61,012 nucleotides of DNA from Deltaproteobacteria bacterium. Lineage in GTDB: Bacteria > Desulfobacterota > Binatia > UBA9968. Shown here piece after piece: positions 18,151 to 27,194 of this stretch (within the stretch, counting starts at the first letter, position 1; each line of letters opens with the position of its first letter). The position numbers were made by a program, and so were the translations under genes. The notes below the pieces were generated by a model. That model saw only the letters and a program-made list of their open reading frames with translations. It did not search any database and was not told where the DNA came from. The stretch is taken from the NCBI GenBank assembly GCA_016193465.1, contig JACPSE010000057.1, positions 1-61,012 of the forward strand, given 5' to 3'.

Positions 18151-18213
18151 GGGAGATCAGAAATGACGACTGCCGGGCAACTAAGACGTGAGGCTAAGGA
18201 GTTAGCCTTTTGA
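18151..18213 (+). pseudogene. Fragment resembling the 5' end of mmgE/prpD
   Basis: GGGAGATCAGAAATGAC matches the RBS-start region of the gene at 15464 (16 identical bases around the ATG), and the next codons run MTTAGQLRREAKELAF before a TGA, against MTIAEQLAAEAKGLSF there. Identity is roughly 75% over 60 bases. Only the RBS and 16 codons remain. Like the ubiD fragment at 9054 it lies downstream of its parent on the same strand. Confidence 0.65.
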
Positions 18214-18285
18214 TTGTACCTAGGATAAGCAAAGTAGAATACAAGATATAAACAACCGCGACCAAATATCTGGGAAGGAAAGGAA

Positions 18286-19452
18286 ATGAATCCAGAGAAG
18301 GTTTCTATTTACGCCGTTGGAGATGTAATCCCCGACCGACCCAACCCTGAATCGCTTTTTGAATTGGCATTACCCACTCTCAAGGAGGCCGACATTCTCT
18401 TTGGCCAGTTAGAAGCCCCCCTCACGGAGAAAGGCGAGCCTCAACTGCAAGCGTTCCCCGAAGGCGAGCCTCAACTGCAAGCGTTCCCCAGAGGATGCGG
18501 TAGATGGCTCATCCCTGAGTGGGTTTCTGGGCTGACCTACGCAGGCTTCGACGTAATGTCTTTTGCCAGCAACCACACCCTAGACCGGAGCGAAGAGGGC
18601 CTTTTCGCCACCATCGATACTCTGACAAAGAACAACATAGCTGTAATAGGCGTGGGTAAGAACATCGATGAGGCACGAAAGCCCCTGATTTTGGAGCGAA
18701 AAGGAACCAAAGTTGCTTTCCTGGCTTATGGTTCGGTCTTGCCAAAGGGATACGAAGCCAGAGCCGACAAATCGGGCTGTGCGCCGATCAGAGCCTTCAC
18801 CTCCTATGAACAGGTCGATTGGCAGCCAGGGACTCCCCCTAGGGTCCTCACCTTCGCCAATAAGGGTGATTTGACGGCAATGGTAGACGATATCAAGAAG
18901 GTAAGGCCTTTGGCAGAGGTGGTCATAATGTCTATTCACTGGGGAGTCCATAATGTTCCCGGTATGATAGCGATGTATCAAAAGGAAATTGGCTATGCCG
19001 CCATCGATGCCGGCGTCGATTTAATTCTCGGCCACCATGGCCACATCCTGAAAGGAATCGAGGTCTATAAAGGCAAGGTGATCTTCTATGATCTTGCCAA
19101 TTTCGTCGTGCCTACTAAACCGTCCGGGTGGAGAAGTCCCGTCAAGGCGATGTACGGTATAAAGGTGGATACAGAATATCCTGACTATGACATGCCCGTT
19201 GATTCAAGAAAATCGATGATCGCGAAGTGTATCATCTCTGATAAGAAGATCGAGAGAGTCTCCTACTTCCCCGTCATGATTAATGGGCACGCACAACCTG
19301 AGGTCTTATCCCGCTCCGATAAGCGTAGCTCAGAGGTATTTGAGTATATGAACTGGTGTTGCAATAACCAAGGGCTTGATAGCAAATTCTCCTGGGAGGG
19401 GGATGAGGTTGTGATTCGTACTACGGGATTGAAGTCTGGGAGCAACAGATGA
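18286..19452 (+). CDS. CapA/PgsA-family metallophosphoesterase-like protein
   Basis: 388 residues. Family landmarks in order: YAVGDVIPDR, FGQLEAPLTEKG, FASNHTLDRSEEGL, SIHWGVHNVP and LILGHHGHILKG, which are the metallophosphatase-like motifs of CapA (poly-gamma-glutamate capsule) proteins. The usual NLE of motif 2 is QLE here. No signal peptide is visible, and no capBC genes are near, so a capsule role is not supported; many such proteins have unknown functions. A 30-base in-frame tandem duplication adds ten residues (EGEPQLQAFP) after motif 2. RBS GGAAAGGAAA. It converges with the minus-strand ABC operon. Confidence 0.82.
   Translation: MNPEKVSIYAVGDVIPDRPNPESLFELALPTLKEADILFGQLEAPLTEKGEPQLQAFPEGEPQLQAFPRGCGRWLIPEWVSGLTYAGFDVMSFASNHTLDRSEEGLFATIDTLTKNNIAVIGVGKNIDEARKPLILERKGTKVAFLAYGSVLPKGYEARADKSGCAPIRAFTSYEQVDWQPGTPPRVLTFANKGDLTAMVDDIKKVRPLAEVVIMSIHWGVHNVPGMIAMYQKEIGYAAIDAGVDLILGHHGHILKGIEVYKGKVIFYDLANFVVPTKPSGWRSPVKAMYGIKVDTEYPDYDMPVDSRKSMIAKCIISDKKIERVSYFPVMINGHAQPEVLSRSDKRSSEVFEYMNWCCNNQGLDSKFSWEGDEVVIRTTGLKSGSNR
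18431..18490 (+). repeat. 30-bp in-frame tandem duplication inside capA-like gene
   Basis: Bases 18431-18460 and 18461-18490 are identical except for the last base (G versus A). Each unit encodes KGEPQLQAFP or EGEPQLQAFP. The near-perfect identity at DNA level points to a recent slippage or unequal recombination event, which keeps the frame. Confidence 0.95.
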
Positions 19453-19594
19453 ATCAGATCATTGATACTGTCCAAATTTTGATACGCTTATCTCGCCAGA
19501 TTAATATTCTTTGTTCTTACACTGTTTACCATTTTAGGACGTAGGACGATGGATGGTCGTTAGAATGCCCCCCCAATAGGCGCGGGGGACCGCT

Positions 19595-19611
19595 GGTTGG
19601 CTCTCTCAACC
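19595..19611. repeat. 17-base palindromic repeat, copy 2
   Basis: Identical to 15029-15045. Here it overlaps the last codons and stop (19606-19608) of the minus-strand permease. A second possible stem in this convergent gap is CCCCC...GGGGG at about 19569-19588, without a T-run, so a terminator is not established. Confidence 0.4.
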
Positions 19612-21333
19612 TCGGATGCTGAACTGACCGCCCAGAGTGCGGGCCGTCAAAGCCGCCGCCACGACCAAGAGAACTATCATTGCTGCGATGACCCCGGCCT
19701 TCTCGAGCTCAGCTCCGACCATGTAATCCAGCATCAGTATGGAAAGGGTCCGGGTCGGGCCTCTGGCTAGGAGCACTATGGTGCTTATGTCCCGTGCCGC
19801 CGCAATAAAAAGAACGAGACCCACTACGATGTAGCAGGGCAAAAGGAGCGGCAACAGTACTCGGCGGTAGGTATAAAACCACGAGGCGCCGGCCACCCGC
19901 GATGCCTCCTCCAGCTCATCTCCCAACTGGAGCAAGAAACTTTTAATGACCTGAACGCCCAAGGGCAGGTGACTAATGACCATGGCGAGGACCAGCGCAC
20001 CCATGGTTCCATATATAGGCACAAGCCTATGGATTAAAAGAAGTGTCCATATCAGCGCTAGACCGATCAAGATGCCGGGGATGGAATAAGGCAGCCACGA
20101 GAGGAAATCGAGCAAGGCCCTTCCTGCAAACCTGGTCTTGACAACGATATAGGCGATAAGGGAGCAAAAGAGAACGCCTATCGCGGCAGACGCAAGCCCC
20201 AGGATTAAGGTGTTCTTCAGAGAGCGCAAAAGGATGGGATCTCGCAACACATGCGCCCAATTGTCCAGTGTCCAGGGATCTGGGATATGGAAGTAGCCGA
20301 AGAGCTTCATAAAAGTTCCCAAGAAGACGAAAGCTGTCGGTACCACAGTGATCGTAAAGATAACCAGAAGAACAAAGGCAAAGGCCGGATATTTCCACCA
20401 TCCGAGGGTGATCGGTCGGGAGCTAAAGCCTTTGCCGGTGACCGTGGCGAAGACCTTCTGTCCAAGGTAAAAGCGTTGGAGAGCTACCAAAGAGAGCAGA
20501 ACCACCAGGAAGAAGCTTCCTAAAGCTGCGGCTGGTGGGAAGCGAGGCGGCTCAACGACTATGAAGGAATAAATCTTAGTTGAAAAAACCTCAAGTCCGG
20601 CGGGAGCTCCTAAAATCAGCTCGATTTCAAAGGCCTCCAGAGAGCGAATAAAGCCCAATGTAGTAGCGACTAAAATGCTAGGCATCATTATCGGCACGAT
20701 GACCCGCAGCAGGGTTTTTATAGGCCCGGCCCCCACCACACGGGAGGACTCCTCAAGGGCGGCGTCGAGGTTGCGAAAGGCGGGAGTCAGTAGCATCACT
20801 CTAATGCCGATGGTGGTAGTTAGGTGGGCCCAAACAATGCCCCAATAGGAGTAGATATCAAAGGGAGAGTTTTCTATAAACGGAAGCTTTGTGAGCCACT
20901 GATTGATGAGTCCGTATTTAGGGTCCAGGAGCAAGATCCACCCTAGAGCGACCGGTAGGGCCGGTAAAAAGTAAGATAGCCAGAACATGAATTCAAACCA
21001 TCCCCTCATAGGGATATCAGTCCGGGCCAAAAGCCAGGCAAGGAAAATGCCAACAGCCGTTGCAATGAGCGAACGGCTTATGGCCAGGGTGAAAGTATTG
21101 TATATGGCCTTAACAATGCCTCGGGTGGCGAAGGCCTGCTTCCACGCGTCCAGGCCATAAACGGCTGCCTGGCCAGGCTTTCCGATCTCCAGGCTGTTGA
21201 GAAGGAGCAAGAATAGAGGGGTGAGAACCAGGAAGGCAACAAGAGCTAAAAACAAGCTAAACACGAGGCTCTGCGCATCGAGGCGGGCGGGAAAACGCCT
21301 TGTTTGATCCCCGGAAATCTCTATTGCTTTCAC
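19606..21333 (-). CDS. ABC transporter permease, fused two-domain Fe3+/2-aminoethylphosphonate type
   Basis: 575 residues with about twelve membrane segments in two homologous halves. Each half contains an EAA loop that docks on the ATPase: EESSRVVGAGPIKTLLRVIV in the first and EASRVAGASWFYTYRRVLLP in the second. This is the FbpB/ThiP-type arrangement, where one polypeptide forms the whole membrane channel. It is the last gene of a receptor-ATPase-permease operon (22499, 21362, 19606) and the only ABC permease in the window. Confidence 0.93.
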   Translation of the reverse strand: MKAIEISGDQTRRFPARLDAQSLVFSLFLALVAFLVLTPLFLLLLNSLEIGKPGQAAVYGLDAWKQAFATRGIVKAIYNTFTLAISRSLIATAVGIFLAWLLARTDIPMRGWFEFMFWLSYFLPALPVALGWILLLDPKYGLINQWLTKLPFIENSPFDIYSYWGIVWAHLTTTIGIRVMLLTPAFRNLDAALEESSRVVGAGPIKTLLRVIVPIMMPSILVATTLGFIRSLEAFEIELILGAPAGLEVFSTKIYSFIVVEPPRFPPAAALGSFFLVVLLSLVALQRFYLGQKVFATVTGKGFSSRPITLGWWKYPAFAFVLLVIFTITVVPTAFVFLGTFMKLFGYFHIPDPWTLDNWAHVLRDPILLRSLKNTLILGLASAAIGVLFCSLIAYIVVKTRFAGRALLDFLSWLPYSIPGILIGLALIWTLLLIHRLVPIYGTMGALVLAMVISHLPLGVQVIKSFLLQLGDELEEASRVAGASWFYTYRRVLLPLLLPCYIVVGLVLFIAAARDISTIVLLARGPTRTLSILMLDYMVGAELEKAGVIAAMIVLLVVAAALTARTLGGQFSIRG

Positions 21334-21361
21334 ATTTCCCTCAAAACAAAGCGTTTTAGGA

Positions 21362-22453
21362 TTAAGCCGGCCATAGACTTACTGCGTCTCTAGGAATATG
21401 CAGAGAAATGGCCTGCCCAGCTTCGAACAGCTTTTTGCGCGGTACGTAAACCAGAATTTTTTCCCCGCCCACCTTTACCTGGCACTCTGACCGGTCTCCG
21501 ACAAAAAGCATGGTTTCGATGGTGCCCTTAAGGTTGTTGCCTCCCTTTTCACAGTCTTGCTCTGCTATCACTATATCTTCAGGCCTTACCGACAGATAGA
21601 TATCCTGTCTCACGGCGAGGCTGCCATGGTTCGGACAGTCAATCGGCGTACCTGGAGCACGGGTCAATGCGACCTGAATCGTACGAACCTCTATGGCTTG
21701 AACTCTTCCCTCTAGCACAATCGTCTTGCCTAAAAAGTCTCGTACAAAAGCGCTCTGGGGCTGCTCATAGAGGTGTCTTGGCGTGCCCTGCTGCTCAATC
21801 CTTCCCTGGCTCAACACAACTACCTGGTCCGATAGGCTCAATGCCTCGAGCTGATCGTGGGTGACATAGACCAAGGTAATTCCCAGCCTACGCTGCAACA
21901 GCTTGAGCTCGACGCGCATCTGCTCGCGGAGTTGCGCATCTAAGTTGCTCAGGGGCTCGTCGAGCAAAAGCACCTCAGGCTCATAAACCAGAGCCCGTGC
22001 CAGGGCCACCCGCTGCTGCTGCCCGCCGCTCAGACGCGGTGCGGGACGATTCTCCAGCTCTTCCAGGCCCACGAGGCTCAGGACCCTGCGGACTTTTTCC
22101 TTAATGACGGCTCTACTCATCTTCCGCAGTTCTAACGGATAGGCAACATTCTGGAAGACAGTCATAGTGGGCCAGATGGCGTAGGATTGGAAAACCATTC
22201 CCATATTGCGCTTCTCGGGGTTGAGGTGGATCCTTTTGCTATGCGAGGCGATTGTGCGCCCCTTGAGAAGAATCTCTCCTCTATCGGGCCTCTCCAGCCC
22301 TGCGATCATGCGCAGGGTGGTCGTTTTTCCGCATCCGCTAGGCCCTAAGAAGGTAAAGAGCTGCCCTTCCTCGACTTCCAAGGAGAGGTCGTCTACAACC
22401 TTGACGGGACCGAACGATTTAGTGATTCCACGTAAAGTGAGAGCCGCAGCCAT
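21362..22453 (-). CDS. ABC transporter ATP-binding protein (FbpC/PotA type)
   Basis: 363 residues. Walker A GPSGCGKTT (about 37-45), Q-loop VFQSYAIWP, signature LSGGQQQR, Walker B VLLLDEPLSNLD, switch His in YVTHDQLEA; the C-terminal about 120 residues are a TOBE/OB regulatory domain (LSVRPEDIVI). It powers import through the permease at 19606. The spacing to that gene is 28 bases. Could energise some of the orphan receptors in the window, which is speculation. Confidence 0.95.
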   Translation of the reverse strand: MAAALTLRGITKSFGPVKVVDDLSLEVEEGQLFTFLGPSGCGKTTTLRMIAGLERPDRGEILLKGRTIASHSKRIHLNPEKRNMGMVFQSYAIWPTMTVFQNVAYPLELRKMSRAVIKEKVRRVLSLVGLEELENRPAPRLSGGQQQRVALARALVYEPEVLLLDEPLSNLDAQLREQMRVELKLLQRRLGITLVYVTHDQLEALSLSDQVVVLSQGRIEQQGTPRHLYEQPQSAFVRDFLGKTIVLEGRVQAIEVRTIQVALTRAPGTPIDCPNHGSLAVRQDIYLSVRPEDIVIAEQDCEKGGNNLKGTIETMLFVGDRSECQVKVGGEKILVYVPRKKLFEAGQAISLHIPRDAVSLWPA

Positions 22454-22498
22454 TTCTCTTAACCTGACAGACAGAAGAGCCGGCTCTTCTTGCCTGGG

Positions 22499-23638
22499 CT
22501 AATCCAAGAGCTTTCGTGCAAACTCCAGCGAAGGACGTCGCACCTTAAGGATTTTATCCTCTGTTTGATTCGCGTCTTCGTAAAACTGCTCCACCGTTAT
22601 GAAATCCTTCGCCCCCCGAATTCCAATCTCGGTCATCCAGCGGGTATCCACATCGAGGCGCCGCGAAGCCTGCCCCATGGTCTTGTCGGAAATCTCCTGT
22701 CCCTCCTTGCTGAGGAGCCAGTTGACAAAGACTTTGGCGGCGTTGGGGTGGGGATGCTTATTAAAAATTACCGGCCCGCCGTTGCCGACGGACACGTAGG
22801 TTCCCTCCTTTAAAGATGGAAGGGGCTTGACGGGAAGGCCCGCTTTGACGAACTGAAGGAAGCTATAATAAGTAGGACCAATAGTGATAGCGAGCTTCCC
22901 TTTGGCCAATGAATCGGCTAGTGGCCGCCGGTCGCCAAAGACCAATTTTTGTTGCACGAGTTTTTTGAGATACTCTTCTCCCTTTTTGGCCCAGGCAAAA
23001 CCCCATATCCCCTGACCGGCCCCGCCTAAGCGCGGGTCGAAAAACCCGATCTTGCCTTTCCACTTGGGATTCAAAAAATCATCCCACGAGCGCACCTCTT
23101 CCGGTTTCACCAGCTCCGAGTTGTACCACACGTTATCCTGAAAATATGCCGCCGGGGCATAGGCATAGCGCTTGGCGTTATCGGTCCAAATGTGACCGCC
23201 CCACCAGTTCTTTGGCTCTTTGACCTCCGGCAGAATCCAATAGGGATCGAGAGGCTGCACCGCCCCTACGGGAAGCAGGTCGGTTGAAATTCTGTCAAAA
23301 GTTAGAATAGCCACGTCGAAATAATGGACACCGGCCTTGTATTCATCAGCCAACCTCCTGACAGCCTTCGAACCTGTTTCCAGCACCGATTCCACTTCGA
23401 TTCCAAACTTCTGCCTGAACACCGCCTCGAGCTGCTTTCTATGTTCAGGACTAGGTGGGAGATTGACCACGACCTTTCCTTCTTGCTTCGCTTTTGCTTT
23501 CACCTGCTCCCATTCGGTCTGCCAGGCAGGCTGGGCAAAGGCCGAAGGAGCTGCCCCGATAACCATGAGTAGGGCTAAAGTTGCGGTGCTCAGGGCCTTT
23601 TGCATTGGTACCATCACTGATGAATCCAACTTTTTCAT
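22499..23638 (-). CDS. Extracellular solute-binding protein of the complete ABC transporter
   Basis: 379 residues with a signal peptide (core STATLALLMVIGAAPS, cleavage at AFAQP). Mature part: WEQVKAKAKQEGKVVV, FRQKFGIEVE, YNSELVKPEEVRSWDDFLNPKWKGKIG and FVNWLLSKEGQ, all standard in Fe3+/2-aminoethylphosphonate-type receptors. RBS TAAGGAGG directly upstream. It stands first in the receptor-ATPase-permease operon, so it is the cognate receptor. Ligand unknown. Confidence 0.92.
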   Translation of the reverse strand: MKKLDSSVMVPMQKALSTATLALLMVIGAAPSAFAQPAWQTEWEQVKAKAKQEGKVVVNLPPSPEHRKQLEAVFRQKFGIEVESVLETGSKAVRRLADEYKAGVHYFDVAILTFDRISTDLLPVGAVQPLDPYWILPEVKEPKNWWGGHIWTDNAKRYAYAPAAYFQDNVWYNSELVKPEEVRSWDDFLNPKWKGKIGFFDPRLGGAGQGIWGFAWAKKGEEYLKKLVQQKLVFGDRRPLADSLAKGKLAITIGPTYYSFLQFVKAGLPVKPLPSLKEGTYVSVGNGGPVIFNKHPHPNAAKVFVNWLLSKEGQEISDKTMGQASRRLDVDTRWMTEIGIRGAKDFITVEQFYEDANQTEDKILKVRRPSLEFARKLLD

Positions 23639-23703
23639 CGCGTCCTCCTTAACGTACAGCGTTTTATCCCTACCGGATCCATAACAGTTATCCCGACAGA
23701 CTT

Positions 23704-24579
23704 CTAAGATGTTTGAGGTCTAATCTCACGTGCCCGCGCTAAAAAGGAAAGGTCAGCAACCTCATCGAGCCTAGCTCCCCGAGCCTGGCCGCTTCCAATG
23801 GTGAGGACCTCCTCTATGTGAGCGATGGCGGCTTCGCTCACAGCGGTTGAGTACCATTGCCGGAGCACATCATAATTGCCCTCGACCGCTTCCCGATCCA
23901 GATAAGGAACATTCTTAATGGCCACGGCTATCGCTTCATCTCTGTAGGTTTTCACAAAATCCGTGGCCTTCACCATAGCGTTGACTACCCTCTGCACTAC
24001 ATCCGGATTTTCGTTGATGAGCTTCTGGCTAGTCGCGAGGCATCCTTCAGGCCAGGCATTGTCGGGGTCAGGATATGGCAGAAGATGAAAACCGCCTTTC
24101 CTAAGCCAGAACAGATACTGGGCCCGCCCGAATACCGCAGACAGGCTGGGATCTAAGAAGGCCTTGGCCCGCTGCGACAGCTCTCCAGAGACGACTTCCA
24201 GATCCCTGCCGGGCTGCCAACCATAGCGGTGACATAACCACAAAACTTCATTGTAAGACCTGCCGCCTCCGACCATCACCTTTTTGCCCTTGAGATCGGC
24301 GAGCGACCGGATCTCCTCCCTCGCCGCGCATGGATACCTGGAGTTGCTCGTCGCGCATAGAGCTTTTACCTTCACCCCGCGCAAGGCTGCTTCAACGATT
24401 GCACTTATTGATGTATAAAAAGCGATTTCACCTTCAACCAGTAGCTGGACGGCTGTCCGCTTGGGATCGTGCGAGTGCAAACAGCGGACCTTAACGCCTT
24501 CTTGTTCGAAAAATCCCTTTTCCTCGGCCGCGTAGAAGGGGAGACCGGTCATAGTGGGGGAACGCAAGACTAAGAGCAT
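23704..24579 (-). CDS. NMT1/SsuA-like PBP2-fold protein without signal peptide
   Basis: 291 residues. PFYAAEEKGFFEQEGVKV, DLKGKKVMVGGG and RAQYLFWLRKG identify the NMT1/THI5-like PBP2 fold. It starts MLLVLRSPTMTGLP with the RBS GGAGAG close to the ATG, and there is no upstream in-frame secretion signal. The C-[WY]-H-x2-H motif of the module proteins is absent, so it belongs to a different branch. Sits between the third module and the complete ABC transporter. Confidence 0.78.
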   Translation of the reverse strand: MLLVLRSPTMTGLPFYAAEEKGFFEQEGVKVRCLHSHDPKRTAVQLLVEGEIAFYTSISAIVEAALRGVKVKALCATSNSRYPCAAREEIRSLADLKGKKVMVGGGRSYNEVLWLCHRYGWQPGRDLEVVSGELSQRAKAFLDPSLSAVFGRAQYLFWLRKGGFHLLPYPDPDNAWPEGCLATSQKLINENPDVVQRVVNAMVKATDFVKTYRDEAIAVAIKNVPYLDREAVEGNYDVLRQWYSTAVSEAAIAHIEEVLTIGSGQARGARLDEVADLSFLARAREIRPQTS

Positions 24580-24720
24580 AAACTCTCCAGTGAACGGGTT
24601 AAGTCGTTGCGCCGGTAAAATAAATCAAGGTGGGGGAATGCAGATGCCAACGCGTAGAGCCAACTTCAAGGGTAGTCAAAGGAGAAACCGCGCCTTTTCA
24701 CTGGCTTGCCGCTGATTTTA

Positions 24721-25845
24721 TTACTTCTTGATTTCCGCCTTGGGAAAGCCATAGGCTGCCACTACTTTGGCCTGATAATCGCTGAGTTTAGTGTAATGGT
24801 CCCAGTCCACCTCCGATAACTTCTTGCCCCTGATTTCCTGCCCTTGAATTGAGCCAGGTCCGTGGATAGAGGCCCCAAAGGGCTCATACTCGTCAATTAA
24901 CTTCTGGGCCTCTTGAGTAGTTTGGAACTCCAGCCACAATAGAGCGACGTGGGGAGAGCGGCTTGTGGCAATGACGCCGAGAGACTCGCTCATCCGAACC
25001 GGGATCGGTTCTAATAACCTGTAGCCGAGGCTTCCAGTTCGGTCTTTGACCTGCGCTTCCCGGATGGTTTTATAGTTGTTGCCTATGAACATGAGACGCT
25101 CCCCTGCGCTCAATGCCGCCATGCCTCTCGTCCCGCCACGCACCCAGACCGGCTCCTGCGCGGCCAATTTCCGCGCATAGTCTAAAGTCCTTTCAAGCCC
25201 CCAGGCCGGAACCAGCGCGGCGATTTCGGTAGGCCTTATGTCCGCCAAGAACTTTTTTCCCTTGAACTCGGGTTTTAGGTAGTCTTCCCATGTGCCCGGG
25301 GTCTTATCGTGAGAGATCAAATTCTTATTGTATGCCACGCCGACCTGTATATTCGCAGTCATCGCCACTATATTGCGATTTTTTGGGTCGATCATCTTAA
25401 GCGGGATTTGGAGCACGCCCTGGCCTGCCATTCGGAGGATGTCGAACTTCTTAAAATAGGGGGGGTACTCGTTGTAAAGATCGTTAGCCATCGTCATGAC
25501 GTCCCACTCCTTGCTCACGCCGGCCTTCAATTCGAGCAGGACGCGCTGCAGCGCATCGATGCCGGCCAGCTCTTGCGCGGTTATATCAACGAAAGGGTAT
25601 CTCTGCCTGAAGGCGCTCGTAACGGCTTTAATAGACTCGGGACTCAAACCGCTCAGAACGCGAAGTTTGCCCTCTTTTTTGGCTTCGGCCACTATCTCAT
25701 TGTGGCTGCTAAAGAATATGTAGCCCTTGGCCTCGGCTTCACTTCTGGCCTTATCTGCGGAGGGATTGGCCGCCGCGGCGGAAACGGTCTGAGAAAGTCC
25801 CAGGGTAAGGGTCAAAAAGGCGACATTAAGAAGGTTGCGGTTCAT
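24721..25845 (-). CDS. Secreted extracellular solute-binding protein, module copy 3
   Basis: 374 residues from the ATG at 25845 (RBS GCGAGG); an upstream ATG at 25869 adds eight residues before the signal peptide and is less likely. Signal core LNVAFLTLTLGLS, cleavage near VSAAA. The subfamily mark RSEAEAKGYIFFSSHNEIV and WEDYLKPEFKGKKF place it with 10310, 12615 and 16903. It follows the signal-less PBP-fold gene (25944) in transcription order, as in copies 1 and 2. Confidence 0.85.
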   Translation of the reverse strand: MNRNLLNVAFLTLTLGLSQTVSAAAANPSADKARSEAEAKGYIFFSSHNEIVAEAKKEGKLRVLSGLSPESIKAVTSAFRQRYPFVDITAQELAGIDALQRVLLELKAGVSKEWDVMTMANDLYNEYPPYFKKFDILRMAGQGVLQIPLKMIDPKNRNIVAMTANIQVGVAYNKNLISHDKTPGTWEDYLKPEFKGKKFLADIRPTEIAALVPAWGLERTLDYARKLAAQEPVWVRGGTRGMAALSAGERLMFIGNNYKTIREAQVKDRTGSLGYRLLEPIPVRMSESLGVIATSRSPHVALLWLEFQTTQEAQKLIDEYEPFGASIHGPGSIQGQEIRGKKLSEVDWDHYTKLSDYQAKVVAAYGFPKAEIKK

Positions 25846-25943
25846 ATGGCACCTCGCTCTTAAGATCATTTACCGGTACTGTGCTTCAGCCAATTTTTCG
25901 CGCTGCGCAGGCCCGCACCTGCTGCCAACTCCCAAGGACTTCC

Positions 25944-27053
25944 CTAGTAGCCGATCCGCTTCACCACTTCCCGGGCTCGCTCAAGATCCGGTCTAACTTC
26001 CGGACGCTCCAACAACTCCCTAAAAGCCTCCTGTGCCAATTCCTGTCTTAGCACTTTACCCAGGTCGACTTTTCGCTCCACTTCTCCCAGGGCGAACATT
26101 TCGTTGGCATACTGTTCCAGCCCGGTTGCGAGACCGTCGATCGGATAGGCCTGGTGCCTCTCCATCCACCCCGGCGAGCTTACGTGAACCGGACGAATCT
26201 GCTCGTAAGGGTTCGGGCTCTGCCGCCGCAATCGCCCCTCCAGGTTTTGCAGGTAGCGAAAGTTCTGCACATCCCGTACGAACCAATAGACCCTCAAGAT
26301 AGCCCGCAGGAAGGCCTTAACTTCTTCTCGACGCTCGTCAATCACCCGGTTAGACGAGACAATCACCCGATCAGGGCGGCCATCGGGGTAGGCCGAAGAA
26401 AAGTCCTTAAGAATGGCCAGTCCTGCCTCCTGGAGTTCGGCTATATGGTCGCGGTATGTGACGAGCCCCGCATCGATCTTTCCTTCAAGAAGCGGCCTCA
26501 GCCTCATCTCGGGGCCGATGCCCGTTACCCATTGCACCTCAGAACGGGGGTTCACGCCAGCCTGATCGAGCCAGTAGCAAAGCAAAAGATGATGGTTGTC
26601 ACCCATGTCGCTTATGCCGATGCGCCTCCCCCGCAGATCCTGGAGCGTGCCCAGCTCCCGCCTGGCCACAAGAGAGCGCCCCCGATTGTTGCGCCAACCT
26701 GCAATCACGCAAAGATCCTCCCCTTGGCTGCTGAGATACAAAGCCGTTCTGGGCTGCACGTCGGTCGCAATATGAACCTCCTTGTCCTTCATTGCCTGAA
26801 CCAGAGATAGCTTCTCGAAGCTGAACGGGGCCAGCCCATGGGGAACGATTTCGTAGCTTTCCCTTTCGTTTTCGTCATGCAACCCCTCGTCATAGAAAAA
26901 GTTCATCTCGTGAGCCGCCGTGAGAACGGTTAAATGGAGCACGTGATAGCAGGCAGGTCCGAAGCGCAGCGGCCTGGAGCGCCGGGTGTTACGGCTTGCC
27001 TTTGATCGTCCGGAAGCCTGGCCCTCCTCGCTCGCTGACATCGTTTTCATCAT
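25944..27053 (-). CDS. Signal-less NMT1/THI5-like (PBP2-fold) protein, module copy 3
   Basis: 369 residues from the ATG at 27053 (GAGGAGAAT just upstream; ATG 27050 is equally possible). After a basic, low-complexity N-terminus of about 28 residues the protein reads LRFGPACYHVLHL, keeping C35, H37 and H40 of the C-[WY]-H-x2-H motif. DLRGRRIGISDMG and LLEGKIDAGLVTY mark the PBP2 hinge, and the C-terminus ends VVKRIGY like the other copies. Overall it is much more diverged than copies 1 and 2, so motif conservation is telling. No hydrophobic signal follows the basic stretch. Confidence 0.78.
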   Translation of the reverse strand: MMKTMSASEEGQASGRSKASRNTRRSRPLRFGPACYHVLHLTVLTAAHEMNFFYDEGLHDENERESYEIVPHGLAPFSFEKLSLVQAMKDKEVHIATDVQPRTALYLSSQGEDLCVIAGWRNNRGRSLVARRELGTLQDLRGRRIGISDMGDNHHLLLCYWLDQAGVNPRSEVQWVTGIGPEMRLRPLLEGKIDAGLVTYRDHIAELQEAGLAILKDFSSAYPDGRPDRVIVSSNRVIDERREEVKAFLRAILRVYWFVRDVQNFRYLQNLEGRLRRQSPNPYEQIRPVHVSSPGWMERHQAYPIDGLATGLEQYANEMFALGEVERKVDLGKVLRQELAQEAFRELLERPEVRPDLERAREVVKRIGY

Positions 27054-27194
27054 ATTCTCCTCACGTCGATCCCGCACTCCTCTTTCCACCACTCCTCAGC
27101 CGCTCGTCCTCCGTTTCGGGCAATCGGCTTGATCAATTCCGCATGCCTACGCCCATTTCTCGCCGATTTTTATACGTCCAGCCGGGCTGAGCTG

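Noticed and set aside
19560-19605. Rho-independent terminator between capA-like and permease genes
   Set aside because: A C5/G5 stem can be drawn, but no T-run follows on either strand.
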